From the NCBI GenBank assembly GCA_033002965.1, contig JAURVB010014099.1:24134-88133 (forward strand): 64,000 bases of DNA, read 5' to 3'. A model generated the notes under the pieces. That model was not told where the DNA came from and did no database searches. It saw only the letters and a program-made list of their open reading frames with translations. A program made the position numbers and the translations under genes. Positions 13,885 through 25,596 of the stretch are shown here, one piece after another. Source of the stretch: Piper betle. Taxonomy: Eukaryota > Streptophyta > Magnoliopsida > Piperales > Piperaceae. Within the stretch, counting starts at the first letter, position 1. The number at the start of each line of letters is the position of its first letter.

Positions 13885-14310
13885 TTGCAAATATGGAGAT
13901 TTCGGAATATGACTATCCGATTACAAGATTTGGGAACAAGTTCAGATGAGCGATATCAGTTTGCATTACCACTTTTAGAAAATTTGGTTGAAAAGCTTGA
14001 TGCAATTGGGACTTCATCTTCATTGAGAGTACAAGCAAGTAACGAGTCTGTTGAGAGACAAATTACAACTTCAATGGAGCATATTCCCCAAATAGTAGTA
14101 CGTGACCCCTCTCAGTTGCGTACTAAAGGTCGTCCCAAGAATAGTCACAGATTGAAGGCTGGATACGAAGTTGCTCAAGCTCAAACAAAAAACGGATGTG
14201 TAGTCTTTGTAATGAGAGAGGTCATTATTCTACAACATGTAAAAATATTCATAGCAATTGTAACAATGATTCCATATAATAGGATTTTGTGGGCTTATAT
14301 AATGTATAGT
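13885..14310 (+). pseudogene. Fragment of a FAR1/FHY3- or MULE-type protein C-terminus with zinc knuckle, frameshifted
   Basis: The frame beginning at about 13885 reads IWRFRNMTIRLQDLGTSSDE and later VRDPSQLRTKGRPKNSHRLK, the linker that precedes the C-terminal zinc knuckle in FAR1-related proteins and MULE transposases. After QAQTKN the frame is lost; one base over, it continues CSLCNERGHYSTTC, a complete C-x2-C-x4-H-x4-C knuckle. The break lies in an A run at about 14188-14193 and fits a one-base deletion. No DDE domain is present. It is either a remnant of the element's own transposase lineage or a captured FAR1 gene; I cannot decide. Confidence 0.7.
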
Positions 14311-14529
14311 TGTAGATGTGGGGAAACATTGTCATTGTATTTTTTGTGCATTTTGTAGATTTTAATCTTCTGTAATGTTATTGAATGACGATGATATATT
14401 TTTGTCTATTTATATTATTTTTAATATTATATATATGTTACTTTGAACACAACCATGATAAATCATACAATTTTTTATTTTTTTACATAATTACAACGTC
14501 TCAAATTTTTATCAAATATTTACTAAGTA

Positions 14530-14602
14530 GGATCTTGATGGATTCGAACCACCATCCCTCAAGCATTTCTTGAGTGCTCTGCCAATTTTAAGCTAAAGAT
14601 CC
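14530..14602 (-). tRNA. Complete tRNA-like cloverleaf lacking U33, probably a tRNA pseudogene
   Basis: On the minus strand 73 nt fold as a standard cloverleaf: a perfect 7-bp acceptor stem (GGATCTT/AAGATCC), a 4-bp D stem (GCTT/GAGC) with a 10-nt loop, a perfect 5-bp anticodon stem (CTCAA/TTGAG), a 4-nt variable region, a T stem GGTGG/CCATC with one G-U pair, and T loop TTCGAAT. GGTTCGAATCC is a perfect B box. The anticodon loop is GAAATGC, so the universal U at position 33 is A and the formal anticodon would be AAT. I do not recognise the parent tRNA. It sits inside the inverted-repeat element. Confidence 0.55.
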
Positions 14603-15604
14603 ATAACAATTTAATTTAATGAAAAACATATTAGGATTCAATTTATCAATGCTTTTCTTCTCAGGTTATGAAAGCAGCTCCAAGGATTCGATTTAGCACA
14701 AATTGGGAGGATCGAGTTTAGTTTAGAATTGTCCGAAAGCATGCACGCATTCATGCGCATACACCAGAGTATCGTGTCCCAATTAGTGATCTAACTCTAT
14801 CCAGGATGATAACACAGATTAGAAAGAAAAAAAGACAACATAGATTAGAAAAAAGTCGGAAAGATACTGATAATTTTGTCTATATAACAAGGCCATAAGT
14901 CTGAAAGAAAAAGACAACATAGATTAGACCTGAAAAATACACTACAGTCGATAAATTTTTCAGCAGTACGCAGTTCAAAATCAAAAGACATTGGTATAGG
15001 TTATGGCATGCAAAATAGTCTAAACACAATGGCATGCTAAGTTAAAGATACGGACAATTTTGTCTAGTGTCATGCATTTACATCATAGAATTACCTTTAC
15101 ATTGTCTAGTTGTGGAACAAACTGCAAAGCACAAACTTCAAGAAGACGGTACATTCAAAGGAATAAGAAGTTTGATAATGTTCTTACCTTGGAATTTTTT
15201 TAGCTCCAGGTGTGACCAATTCCGATTCACCGTGCAACAAACTTCGGATATACAGTACGTCATCCATAACATAAGCAAGCATAGTTCTATCTGGTAAGAG
15301 ATGTGCATCAATTATTTGTGAGCTAGCCTTCCCGATCTTGCTACAACTTCGTGCTCTGCTCGCCTGCTTGCATTTACAGGGAGACGGTCTGGGTGGGGGC
15401 TAGAACTGCATTTACAAGGCCAGCTAGTGAACATCTCTAGCAAAGAGTAACAAGAAAATAAAAGATATCAAGACATCGAATCGTGAACACATTCCCACCA
15501 TCAACAATCTTAGGAACAGATGCAGTCTCAAGAACAGAAAATTCAGCAGCAACCATACTCACAATTTATGCAACATCAAACTCAAAAGCAACATAATCAG
15601 CAGC
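14603..15604. other. Interior of the inverted-repeat element, no gene assigned
   Basis: AT-rich DNA with a repeated AAGACAACATAGATTAGA phrase at about 14833 and 14912. From about 15500 the sequence is CAG/CAA-rich and leads without a break into the Q-rich fragment of the right arm, so the captured gene segment extends past the arm boundary on this side only. Confidence 0.5.
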
Positions 15605-16075
15605 ATCCCTTGCTTGTGAAAAACTACAATACGCCGGGACAATCACAGCTGCTGTCCCCAGTTGATAGTTAGGATATGACTGATTATGAGATTGAATCCA
15701 GTAGAAATTCTCTTCAATCTCATATGCCCGAGCAATGTCAAATTACCAAGCTGTAGAACAAATTCCAGATGCAAAATGCCAGTCTAGAAAATCAAACTAA
15801 AGGCGCACAGCTTCTTAAATCCAACCTTCAGGAGTTCCATTACCCATTTCCACCAGTCCCAAACCAAATGCAGCTGCAACAAATCATGCATCATTGTCAA
15901 CAATATGTTGAATCCCAAAATACTTCTAATAAATTCTCTTCAAGATGACAAGCTAATATACTTCTGCCAAGCCAGTGGAAGTCTCAATCAGCTGACAGAT
16001 TTCGACAAATAAATCAGAATGTTGAAGAGAAAATTCATCAAAAGAGTAAAAGGGAATGCTGAAGCACAGAAGACA
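15500..16075 (+). pseudogene. Captured fragment of a glutamine-rich protein gene, with stops
   Basis: One frame gives long Gln-rich stretches: EQMQSQEQKIQQQPYSQF, then HQTQKQHNQQHPLLVKNYN, TPGQSQLLSPVDS, stop, MTDYEIESSRNSLQSHMPEQ, then NQMQLQQIMHHCQQYVESQN and WKSQSADRFRQINQNVEEK. Stops at about 15666, 15752 and 15947 interrupt it. The steady frame and composition point to a former exon of a Q-rich regulator, such as a transcription factor middle region or a Mediator-like protein, but I cannot name the parent. The part from 15605 on is mirrored in the left arm; 15500-15604 is not. Confidence 0.6.
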
Positions 16076-16786
16076 TATAGTAACACGAAAGTTGATAATT
16101 CATAGGAATTGTAGCATTCACTTCTTTGGCAATCCAACAAACAAGTGCGAGGCATCCAGCAAAGTCCTACCAATCTTAATAACACTTCAAAATTGATTTC
16201 CATTCCAAATCAACCATATGATTGCCAATCTAGTGCCACTATTAATTGAAAATAATCAACCACCACTACTAGCTAGAAGCAACACAACATTCTATTAACG
16301 ACCAATCTCAAAGCAAAGTCTTAAGCGAAAAGGAAGAAAACAGGAGAACAAACCATGTTACAAAGGCAATGTCGAGAAGCACAACGCCTGCCAATGTACA
16401 CCCTCCCCCACTCCAAAAGACCAATGTCGTCGGTCGTGGCCACCCTCAGCGGGTAAAGGACGCGGTGGTGGAGCGGAGGCGATGCATGACGTCAAAGTCG
16501 GCGAGCTTCGTAGGCAGCGCGACATCGAAGTGGGTGGGGTCGTCGGTGGTGTGGAAGTGAGATCGGAGTTTTGGAAGATGATGTTGGTGGAGCTGTGCTC
16601 GACGCGGCCGCGGGGCGGCAGGAGGTGTGGCGGCAGGGCGGCTAAGGGGAGGGAGATCGAAAACGAGGGAAATCGAAAACAGAGATTTTTTATTGTTTTT
16701 TAACCGTCAGATGATTTTTCAACAGCTGGATTTAATTTCAAGCACAGATAGTGTGCCTGTGCTGCAGCACTAGGAAACCTGGGCTC
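15605..16786 (-). repeat. Right arm of the long inverted repeat
   Basis: Reverse complement of 10450-11629. It contains the Q-rich gene fragment and a GC-rich outer part, and ends in CCTGGGCTC. The flank begins TTAT, which equals the last four bases before the left tip; no longer target duplication is visible. Confidence 0.92.
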
Positions 16787-17649
16787 TTATTGTGCTGTTA
16801 CTTAGTGAGTGTAGAACATATAATCATGACATCAATGTTTACCTTACTGCACTCATTATATTTCATGTTGACTAAGATACCTTAGAATTATAACATATTG
16901 GACATATTACAACACCCAACCTATTAACTACAATAAAAGTATGTTTCTTGGTAATTTAAAATAATCATTGCATCTTTAAAATTACTTTTTAATTACACTA
17001 AAGGTTCTGCCATTATTGTATAGTTGTAGCTCAGAGCAATTATATAATATCTTTTAAGTCCAAAACATGTATTATAACTCTACCTGAATTCTATAAAATT
17101 TCAATATGTTAAGCCGCCGGAGGGTTGAGATCTGTGTATACCATTACTTAACGAGTAGCTTTCACATTCTGAACCTAGGCGTTACACTGCCAATCTGCCT
17201 CCCCTTCGGCCCCTCATCATCGTAACCCATGACCAGCCGCCCTGATCCTTGCTGCCCCAACTCTCACCTTCCACACCACATCCTCACTGTCGCCGCCGCG
17301 GCCCCTCTGTCGTCTCTTGCTTTCACAACTCGCCATCACCATGACTTCACCACCACTGTAGCAATGCTGCCATCGCGGCCTAGCCATCACGTGCCTCTAT
17401 GTCCCCACCGTCGCAACCTCGTTGCCACCATCGTGGTCTCCTAACGCTGCTGCCCCCGCTCTCCACTGCGCCCCTCCTCCTTGCCACTGTCGCAGCTTCC
17501 CACAGTGACAACGAGCCTCCGTCGTAGCGGTCCCCTCTGCCACTGTGGCCCCGCTTGCCATCTGGCCACTCCTTGGCCATTGCGGCAACATGCACCCCCA
17601 TGCGCCACATGGGTATGGCACCACCCACATGCCGCACACACGACGTGCC
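16787..17649. other. Intergenic, GC-rich patch without a convincing gene
   Basis: AT-rich to about 17100, then a CCACCGTCGC-type low-complexity patch at 17180-17650. Open frames occur on both strands in the patch, as expected from stop-poor GC-rich DNA, and show no family motif. It may be the interior of the CACTA-like element that ends at 17937. Confidence 0.45.
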
Positions 17650-17937
17650 CCACACCAATTTTTTATTTTTATTTTAAAGATGGTCACCAATTTGTCACCA
17701 AGTTTGGTGACATATTTCGACCACTGATATACAACACCAATTTTCCATGACAGTTTGTTACAGTCACTAAAGTTGTTCTACAATTTGCCACCAAAATGTT
17801 ACCAAATTAAATTGTACGAAAAGTGTTTTTTTTACCGAAATTTTTGATGAAAAATTTAATGACAAATTGTCTTTTGTCAATAAATTTTAGCTTTTTGTCA
17901 ATGAAAATTTATTTAACTGATATTTTTCATTAGTGAA
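17650..17937. mobile_element. Right end of a CACTA (En/Spm) type element
   Basis: The stretch ends TTTTTCATTAGTG, whose reverse complement CACTAATGAAAAA fits the CACTA terminal consensus. Inside it are several copies of GTCAATGAAAAT, TTGTCAATAAATTTT and TTGTCACCAA-like words in both orientations, resembling the subterminal repeats where CACTA transposases bind. I did not find the matching left end, and there is no transposase frame nearby, so this is a truncated or internally deleted copy. Confidence 0.55.
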
Positions 17938-18521
17938 TTAAAGGCAATAACCTCAGAGAGTTGAGCCAAACCGACCACTCTATTACTCTATGTTGTTGAT
18001 ATCAAGCCTAAAATGTATTTGAGCTAAAGAAATCCAAAAGTTTAATGCAAATGCATTTTAATTTCTTAAAAACGTAGAACAAGGGGTGTCAAGAAGAACA
18101 GTTGTTACAAGGTCTTCCCGAAAAATGCTGATAATTAATATGCATATTCTTCGTGAGATAGGCTTCCTCCTCTAAAGCAGCTTCTTGTTAATGGATAACA
18201 AATTAAATTGATCACTGATCTGTTCAATTGGGGATCAGTTTAGACATCCTATATTTGTGATTCCTATCCATATCCAACTTGTTTGTATTCAATTCGAAAT
18301 AGTTTCAAATTAGATTTAAATTCGGAGTTTTCAAATAAATAATATATCAAAAAATATTAAATAGGATCAGTTATGAATTTGAGTTGATTTGATCTGTATC
18401 TAATCCAAATAAGTAATATTTATTAGATTATATTTTAAAATATTTAAAATAATATTTTTTACTATTTTTTATTTATTTTTAATATTAAAATCTATATTAT
18501 TTATATTATTGTCAGATTTTG

Positions 18522-18559
<38 letters not shown>

Positions 18560-19613
18560 GGATGTAATATTTGAATTCATATTAGATTTAGGTTTGGATT
18601 TTCAAATTCAGATTGGAAATTGATAGAGGCATACTTGACCCACAATGTTAAAATTACATAAACAAATAAAATAATAAATAATAAGAGTAAACATAAAATT
18701 TCAACATAATCTAATGTTTTTAATTCTATCATTTTAATTATTAAAGTAATTGTAATAAAAATTAATTTCAAAATATTTATTAATTTGTGCATCTTTTAAA
18801 AATTTAAAAATAGATGATAATGATATTAAAAAGATAAAATTTTATCAATCACCTACTTATACACCCTACTTTTAATATATGTAAAATTATTTTGTGTAAC
18901 CCACTAGAAAAAAATTCAAATTAAATATATAATTCATATAAATTATACGACGTGTAGCTTATATAATTTTTTTTTGTTAAAAATATGCACGGTAAAAGCC
19001 AACCTGAGCTTTTTTAATAGTTCTTGCAGTTACATAAGTTCCAGCAGTTACATAAAATGAAGGCTCAGGATAGATTAAGTAATTAATCTCTAAGAGTGAA
19101 AATCGACATAACGTTTTGTGTTTTGTATGGTATTTATTATATTGTGAAAAATGTCTACATATATGAAGATATCTAGAGACTTAATATTTGGCACAAAAAC
19201 TAAGAAATTCATAAATAAAATCCATTTGGTCAAAATCAAATGTAGAAAAGATTCTACTAAAATTTTTTAATATTAAGAATGACAAATTATTATAAAACCA
19301 ACCAAGAATATGCATTAAATGTGGACAAGAAAATTTATTCTGATACTAAAAATGATATGAAGAGATTTTTTTTACTCTTTCCCATAAAATGAATTTTATG
19401 CTACTAAAATGAAAAAATAAAAGGGAAAAAATCGAAAAACAAATTTACTTTTTCCCAACCATTACTAAGCTGATCAAAATCCACACAAACAAATTAATCA
19501 ACAATTCAAGCAAAAATATTTTAAAAAAAACAATAAAACAATCCCAGACTAATAGATATTACCGTGGATTGGGCAGGACTTCAAACTCATAAATTTTTTT
19601 ATTATAAAACTTC

Positions 19614-19654
<41 letters not shown>

Positions 19655-20842
19655 TATTTTCTGCTTTGGCAGGAGGATTCTCTTTGTCTTTTGGCAAAAT
19701 AATTTTCATTCCATTAGGTAAAATGACTTGTGAGAGTGCTATATTTAGGCGTCTTGTGGGAGTATTTTGGTCTAACAATTAGGAATGTGATTAAAAAAAT
19801 CGTTAAAAAAAGTTGTATTGAACCCCAAAACATATTCAAGTAAACATATTACCTAAGTTGAGAAAGAATTTCATATTGTAAAGAAATTGTATTATTCATT
19901 TGCTGAAGATAATAGTATAAAGAAAGATAAATGAAAAATAAATTAATTAAGGGTATGAATTATATTAATATTTTTCCCAAATAGTAAAAAAAAATTTAAC
20001 AGGTGAACAAATGATAAAAAAATTCAAAAAAGATTAAGCAAAGAGCAATTCACGAATCGTTCAAAAAAATGTTGGATTCCCTAAAATCATACTATTGGTT
20101 CTATGATTCGACCATACTCTTTTTCCTCATCAAATTGAGAAAGTCTTTTATACGGTAAAAAAATGTATTATTCATCTCAAAAATAAAAAAATAGAAAAAA
20201 ATAAAATATATTAATAAATTATCTTGGACTCACAATAAAGAATATGATTTTTTTAAAAATAATAAAAATAAAAAACCAGTAAAAAAAAAGACTTTGTGCG
20301 ATCTCAAGTCAACTCTCACTTCTTATCAAGTTGAGAAAGTCAATAAACAACAATTCACAAATAATTAATGAGGCATCATCTTTATAATTAAGAGTAAACT
20401 ATAATACTTGTGCTAGCAACGGGGTTCGTATTTAAAAAAAATATTTTTAAGAGGGTATCAAAAAACATTCAATAAACAGAACAACCGGGATGATGATTTT
20501 TTTAAACCTATGAGAGAACTGGACATAGCAGATTATGTCGCCTCTTCTGTCCAGCATGAAACGCATTCCATCGCTCAACACTGCGCCACCACATTCACAA
20601 ACACAGATCCAATCTTTACATCCCCAAAATACATACCAGCAAATGAGCCCTTATGGGAGACGGAGACAAACGTTAATAAAAATACCAGACTTTTGTTGCA
20701 GGTGTATTGCCATCGTTAGGGTTAATCAATCTATTGGAAATCATGGTTTATCAATTATTAGAGGGTTTGATTATCGTTGCGTGGTGCCGTAATTAATATC
20801 ATGCAAGGAAAAGATAGAAACAGAGAAATAAATTTGCAGTGC
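17938..20842. other. AT-rich intergenic DNA with two (TA)n tracts
   Basis: No gene recognised. Pure (TA)n runs lie at about 18526-18557 and 19617-19647. An open segment at 20510-20700 followed by a possible donor (TTGCAG/GTGTAT) has no recognisable family. Confidence 0.5.
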
Positions 20843-20867
20843 TATATATATATATATATATATATAT
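20843..20867. repeat. (TA)n tract left of the GC-rich element
   Basis: Uninterrupted TA dinucleotides directly outside the left end of the element at 20868-21545. A matching tract follows its right end. Confidence 0.9.
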
Positions 20868-21543
20868 GAAGGCGGATTTACTGTGCTTAAGCACAAGCAA
20901 GCTGCCTGTGCTTGAGCCAGCCAGCCGTTGGATCAAATCCAACAGCTGGATGAACAAAAAAAAAGGGCGACGCCGACGCCACCCCCTACCCCGCCCATCG
21001 CTGCCCGTCGGCCACCCCGCCGCGCCGCGCCCCTCCCCCCCACCACCGGCGGCGACGGGCGGTAGATCTAGCCGCCCCACCTCTTCCCCTGCCGGCCCGC
21101 CGCCGGGTGACACCACCCCCACCCCGTTGCCGTCCCCCGCCCGCCACCCCGCCGCGCCCCCTCGGCCCCCGCCCGCCATCCCGCCCCGTCCCCTCCCGCC
21201 ACCCCGCTGCGCCATGCCCGCCCCCCCCCCGGCGTCCCTCGCCCTAGGCCCGCCACCACACCGCGCCCCCCTCGGCCCCCGCCGCCATCCCGCCGCGCCG
21301 CGCCCCTCGCGTGGCGACCCGCGACCACGCGGCTGCCGCCCCTCAGACCAACCCCGTCCCCTGTCACCGCCACCGCCCCGCACCCCCCCGACCGTCGCCA
21401 TGGCCGGGCACCCTTCCGCCCCCTTCGCCGTCGCTGCTGCGGCGGCGCCGACGGCCACCCCTCTGTTGTTTTTTTTTTTTTATCTTGGCCGTTGAATGCT
21501 AATCCAACGGCCAAGATCAAACTTGAGCACAGGAAATATATTT

Positions 21544-21545
<2 letters not shown>
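20868..21545. mobile_element. Small non-autonomous element with GC-rich interior, same terminal family as 11637
   Basis: The left end carries CTGTGCTTAAGCACA, then CCTGTGCTTGAG, then the hairpin CCGTTGGAT / ATCCAACAGC. The right end carries in reverse GTTGAATG / ATCCAACGGCC, then CTTGAGCACAGG. These are the signature words of the inner end at 11637 and, in weaker form, of the tips at 10450 and 16786. The interior, about 20965-21465, is extremely C-rich and stop-free on several frames but shows no protein family, so its long open frames are treated as chance. (TA)n follows on both sides. Confidence 0.65.

Positions 21546-21586
<41 letters not shown>
21546..21586. repeat. (TA)n tract between two elements
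   Basis: About 41 bp of TA repeat separating the GC-rich element from the next terminal inverted repeat. Confidence 0.9.
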
Positions 21587-21589
<3 letters not shown>

Positions 21590-22042
21590 TTCTTCGACCT
21601 ATTTCTGCCCCAAAGTTTAATATGGGCTGTCTGATTACAAAAACGACCTAAATCTATTGTTTTAAAAACTAAACTAAACTTCCCTTAATGAAGTCGATAG
21701 TTGGCATCCTGCCACTGCCGACACCCCGCCGTGGATGCCTTCCTCCCCGCTCCCCATCGACCACACCATCCAGTTGTGGCCACCACTCCTCCCTGCTCCA
21801 CCTCTACCCCGCTGCCTGCGACTCCCTCCTCTACCTTACTCCCCCTCTCCCGCCACAGAGGCCCCTCCTCCCCAAACCCTCGACCCTATCGTCCAGCTGG
21901 CACCCCCTCCGTATGCCCCACCACCCTGCCAAATCTATGGCTGCATAGCCTAATTTGGGCTGGGCCGGCCATGTCTGGCCACCCCGCGGTTGGATTTGGC
22001 GAGTGGGCAACCAGACCTATGACCATAAGCTTAGTGAATGTC

Positions 22043-22242
22043 CCTAGTCAAACTCACCATCTAACATAGAACCGGGAGGTTTTGATACCATTTATAACGA
22101 CCTAATCCAAAGTGCAACATAATGGGCTAAGTTTTTTTTTAAAAGTGGTTAACTAAATTAAAAATATATAATATATTTTCACTTATAAATAGGATTTCCC
22201 CCATTAGGTATTAGATATGGGACTAAGTTGAGAGATCTTACA
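22043..22242 (-). mobile_element. Partial TRIM retrotransposon: one LTR plus primer-binding region
   Basis: Read on the minus strand, an LTR of about 150 bp runs from TGTAAGATCTCTCAACTTAG (22242) to GTCGTTATA (22093). It is followed by AATGGTATCA, the start of an initiator-methionine tRNA primer-binding site, and by TTAGATGGTGAG, matching the internal region of the complete copy at 36130-36603. The second LTR is missing. Confidence 0.7.
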
Positions 22243-24100
22243 ACAGCCGGACCTGGCCAGCAGCAAACATATCTGCCACAATTGACAACTTTTTTTTCAC
22301 TATGTGGCAGGATTTGGCCGCTGCTAGTGTAAAACTTGTGATTCGAGTTAGGGTTTTATATTTAGAACCAATCAGTTTGACTGTTATTTTTGAATCGAGT
22401 TAGTTTCAAAACACGTGTACTGAGCCAACACCGGTCACATGTATGAGCCATAAGGGTCATGTGTACCCAAGTATACGATGATAACATCATGAATACAACA
22501 GAAAAGAATGAGTTATTAGAATATATAAGAGCATATTAATTTACAATTTATTTTATTTTTATATAGTAGATTGTAGAATTAGTTTTAGGCCGTTTACCGT
22601 GTCACGATGCGTTATGAGGCAGTTTGGGTGGATTAATAATTATAAAGCATGTCATTGTGATGTTGTGGAGTGTAATATATTTAATGGGATTTCCCCTTAT
22701 TTTTTGTATTTTTTTGGGGAATTATTACGAATTAGTTATTATTTTGACTCGAGTAAGTTTTATTTACGATATTACCACCTAGATATTTCTTCCTCCCCCG
22801 ACACCCTCCCCGTCCCAAACCCTCACCGCCCACTATGTCTGATGTTGATGTTGGCGCCGACGCCATCTTGCCACTGATCGTCACCGCCAGGCTCCGCCAC
22901 GGCATTGCAGTGCCACCTCGAGCGCCAGGGCCGTCCTCCGACCTATATGATGTCGGATCTCCGCGCCTGGCGCCGCGCTCACATTGCGGTTGCGTCGCCA
23001 ATTCTGCCGCCGGGGACCGTTGTCGTCACCATCCAGTGGTCGACTCGATGACTTTGACCAACCCACCCTCCTCGACTAGAGCGGAGCCCAGTGCTGCCCA
23101 CATCGGCCAAATCTAGTTACCCACCACCATCGCCTCTGTTTTAGCCATTTTTTGGCGAGCCACCGCCTCCACCGACCATGTCAATGTCATAGACGTGTCG
23201 GGCTCGCCGAGCTGGTGACAATGGTACCCAATATGACCGCTACCCCGCTAGTAGATGCTGCCGGTGATTGCTGCCGAAAGACCGTCGGAAAGTTGCTGGA
23301 AAACCATTGAAACAGCCAGAACCTTACCAAAAAACGAATTTGCTAGAATACGCCGGATCTTTCGTGGAGCTCATCTAGTCGAACCCGATCGAACTTCAAA
23401 CACCGATGAGAACCAAATTCGAGCTCCAAGACGTGCGACAAAACCATATCCATCGCTGATTGTCGACGATGAGAGGTATAATTATCTCAAAGTTAATGAT
23501 TTAAAATTAATAATTGTTAGCACATCATGTTAAGATTGATTAATGTCTGACTATAGATGAAGTGATAAGACATGATTTGATTAATTGGGAAGGAATGGTA
23601 AGTGATCTAATAAGGTAAATTGAATCTGAGCATGCTAATCGAGTACGACATAACTTAGAAAAATACAATAAAATTTGTATAAATAGGATGAGTTAGAAGT
23701 ATTTTCACATTTATGATTGTTGATTGTGATGGACAATGATTGCGTTGGGTGTAATGTTCATTTGAGTTAATGCATCATTCAGTTAGCAGGCGTTAGCTTA
23801 TAGATTTGATGTGTAGGTATAGAGTAGGAGCTCACTGCCTAGGCATGAAGACATGCTTAGAGCTTCTACTAGGTCCGTTTAGGACTCGTCTCTATTTTTA
23901 TGCTCTATCTATTGTATGTTTATTCTAATGCTACAAGACAGGTTAAGTGGCATTTTATCGGATCCCGCTTAACTCGAGTCATTTAGCCGAACAGTTTTTC
24001 GGATTAATAAACCTTGAGGATGAGATCCCTTGATAATGATTTTGAAAATAAAATCTACCACAAGTTGCTTCGGGCCTATTATAGAATCCCTTCCCAGACA

Positions 24101-24101
<1 letters not shown>

Positions 24102-24171
<70 letters not shown>
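24102..24171. repeat. Compound (CA)n(TA)n microsatellite
   Basis: About 20 CA units followed directly by about 15 TA units. A further (TA)n lies at about 25018-25046. Confidence 0.92.
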
Positions 24172-24175
<4 letters not shown>

Positions 24176-25013
24176 ATCGAGTTTTCAATAAAACGAGATA
24201 TGGAGAAACCGACTTGCACATACCATGAGCGGATGCCATGACATTCAAAGCGGGCTCTAGATTATTGAGCAGATTATTCCATTCCTGAGGGATCTTGATA
24301 ATTCTACATTTTAGTTCCTCACACCCAGAGAACGTGGAGGTTTATGGGTACTGTTAAGTATAGCTCATGTCCGGACTTATGGTTTAAAGGGTATTAAAAG
24401 CGATTGTCTGAGAGTATTTGGCCTTCGTGCTCAAGGCTATGAGAATTATGGAGGAAATGAGAGGGGTTAGGATACACATGTAGTCCCGATGGACCAGAGA
24501 AAATGAAATGAGAAAAATACCTAAAAAGGCATCAACAAAGTAGACAGTTCGGGATGCTACCAGGTATAAAGCCCACTGGCTCTTCAGTTGGTGCCTTTAA
24601 GAGAGTTCTGATGAAGTAAATGAATGTTTTCTTTCATACGAGAGTTTACTCTCATAGCCAGCTTGTTATAGTTATATTTTGGACCGGTAATACTTGTTAT
24701 TAACTTGTTTTTATACTAAATATAGGTGATAATCATGAGTTGGATGTGCCAGCTTAGATGGTGGAGCAATGATATCGCTTGCACACACATGTTAGCTGAT
24801 AGAGTAGTTGATATTTTGTTTATGATGTTATTATATTGCGAATGATTTGATTAAATACTAAGACATGGTGATGTGATGTGATTAAATGCTAAGCATGATG
24901 ATATAATGTGAAATGTAAATAGATTGTACAGGTGGGTTGAGACCTGAACTTCAAATGAGTTTACAACAGATTAGATTCTGTGTGAATGAAGTTGTTTGAT
25001 ATATAAATGTATA

Positions 25014-25050
<37 letters not shown>

Positions 25051-25596
25051 TTGACAAAGTGGCCCCAAATTGTACTTTTAGGAGAAATTTTGTCTGTTTT
25101 ATTTCAGGATTTTTATTGATATTCATCGTAATTGTGTTGGTGTGTAAATTAGGTTGCATATCATCCATGCAGTATAATGTTAAAGGTATTATGCATTCAT
25201 CCATGCATGGTGAGTCGTATCTTCATCTTAAAATGCCAATATTGTATCCGCACGAGTTGGGTTCGGGTTAGCCGACCTAATCAGGGCCGATGACATTACA
25301 ATTTGATTCACGAGTGTGAATTGGATTTGAGGTGTTACAGCCAGTCAAGTCCGTTCACCACCTGACCGCGCGGCCAGATCCAATCGCGGCTGGATTTGGA
25401 TCGTGGGCGGCCAGACCTAGCCTCCTGCGGCCGGCACATCGCTCGGCATCTACTAGCGTCAGTGGGGGAGGTTTAGTTTTTTTTAAATAATAGATCTGGG
25501 CCGTCTTTGTGATTGGACGTCCTAGATTAATATTTGGGGCAAAAAAATTTTATGCCCTGGCGCACTCAATTATCTATATATATATATATATATATA

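Larger units (their letters stand above)
21587..25573. mobile_element. 4-kb element with about 85-bp terminal inverted repeats, nested insertions
   Basis: Left 21601-21684 and right 25468-25556 are inverted copies: both read TGCCCCAAA, then TTAAT, a block of type GTC-AATCACAAAGACG, then ATCTATT and a T/A run followed by AAACTAAAC. The GGCCAGACCTAG / GGCCGGACCTGG words near both ends belong together and also recur at 36.6-38.1 kb. The interior holds a partial TRIM retrotransposon (22043-22242) and, from about 22270 to 25337, sequence ending GAGGTGTTACAG, like the 3' end of many Ty3/gypsy LTRs. No transposase was seen. (TA)n tracts lie on both sides. Confidence 0.6.

Noticed and set aside
17229..17690. 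Open frames in the GC-rich patch
   Set aside because: Low-complexity His/Pro/Arg or Gly/Trp-rich translations on both strands, with no conserved motif.
20510..20719. 69-codon open frame ending at a possible splice donor
   Set aside because: Could be an exon fragment, but no family is recognisable and no partner exon was found.
20799..21547. Open frames of 159-219 codons on both strands in the GC-rich element
   Set aside because: Composition is extreme C/G; frames are open in several phases at once and give only Pro/Arg/Gly/Ala-rich low-complexity protein without any family motif.
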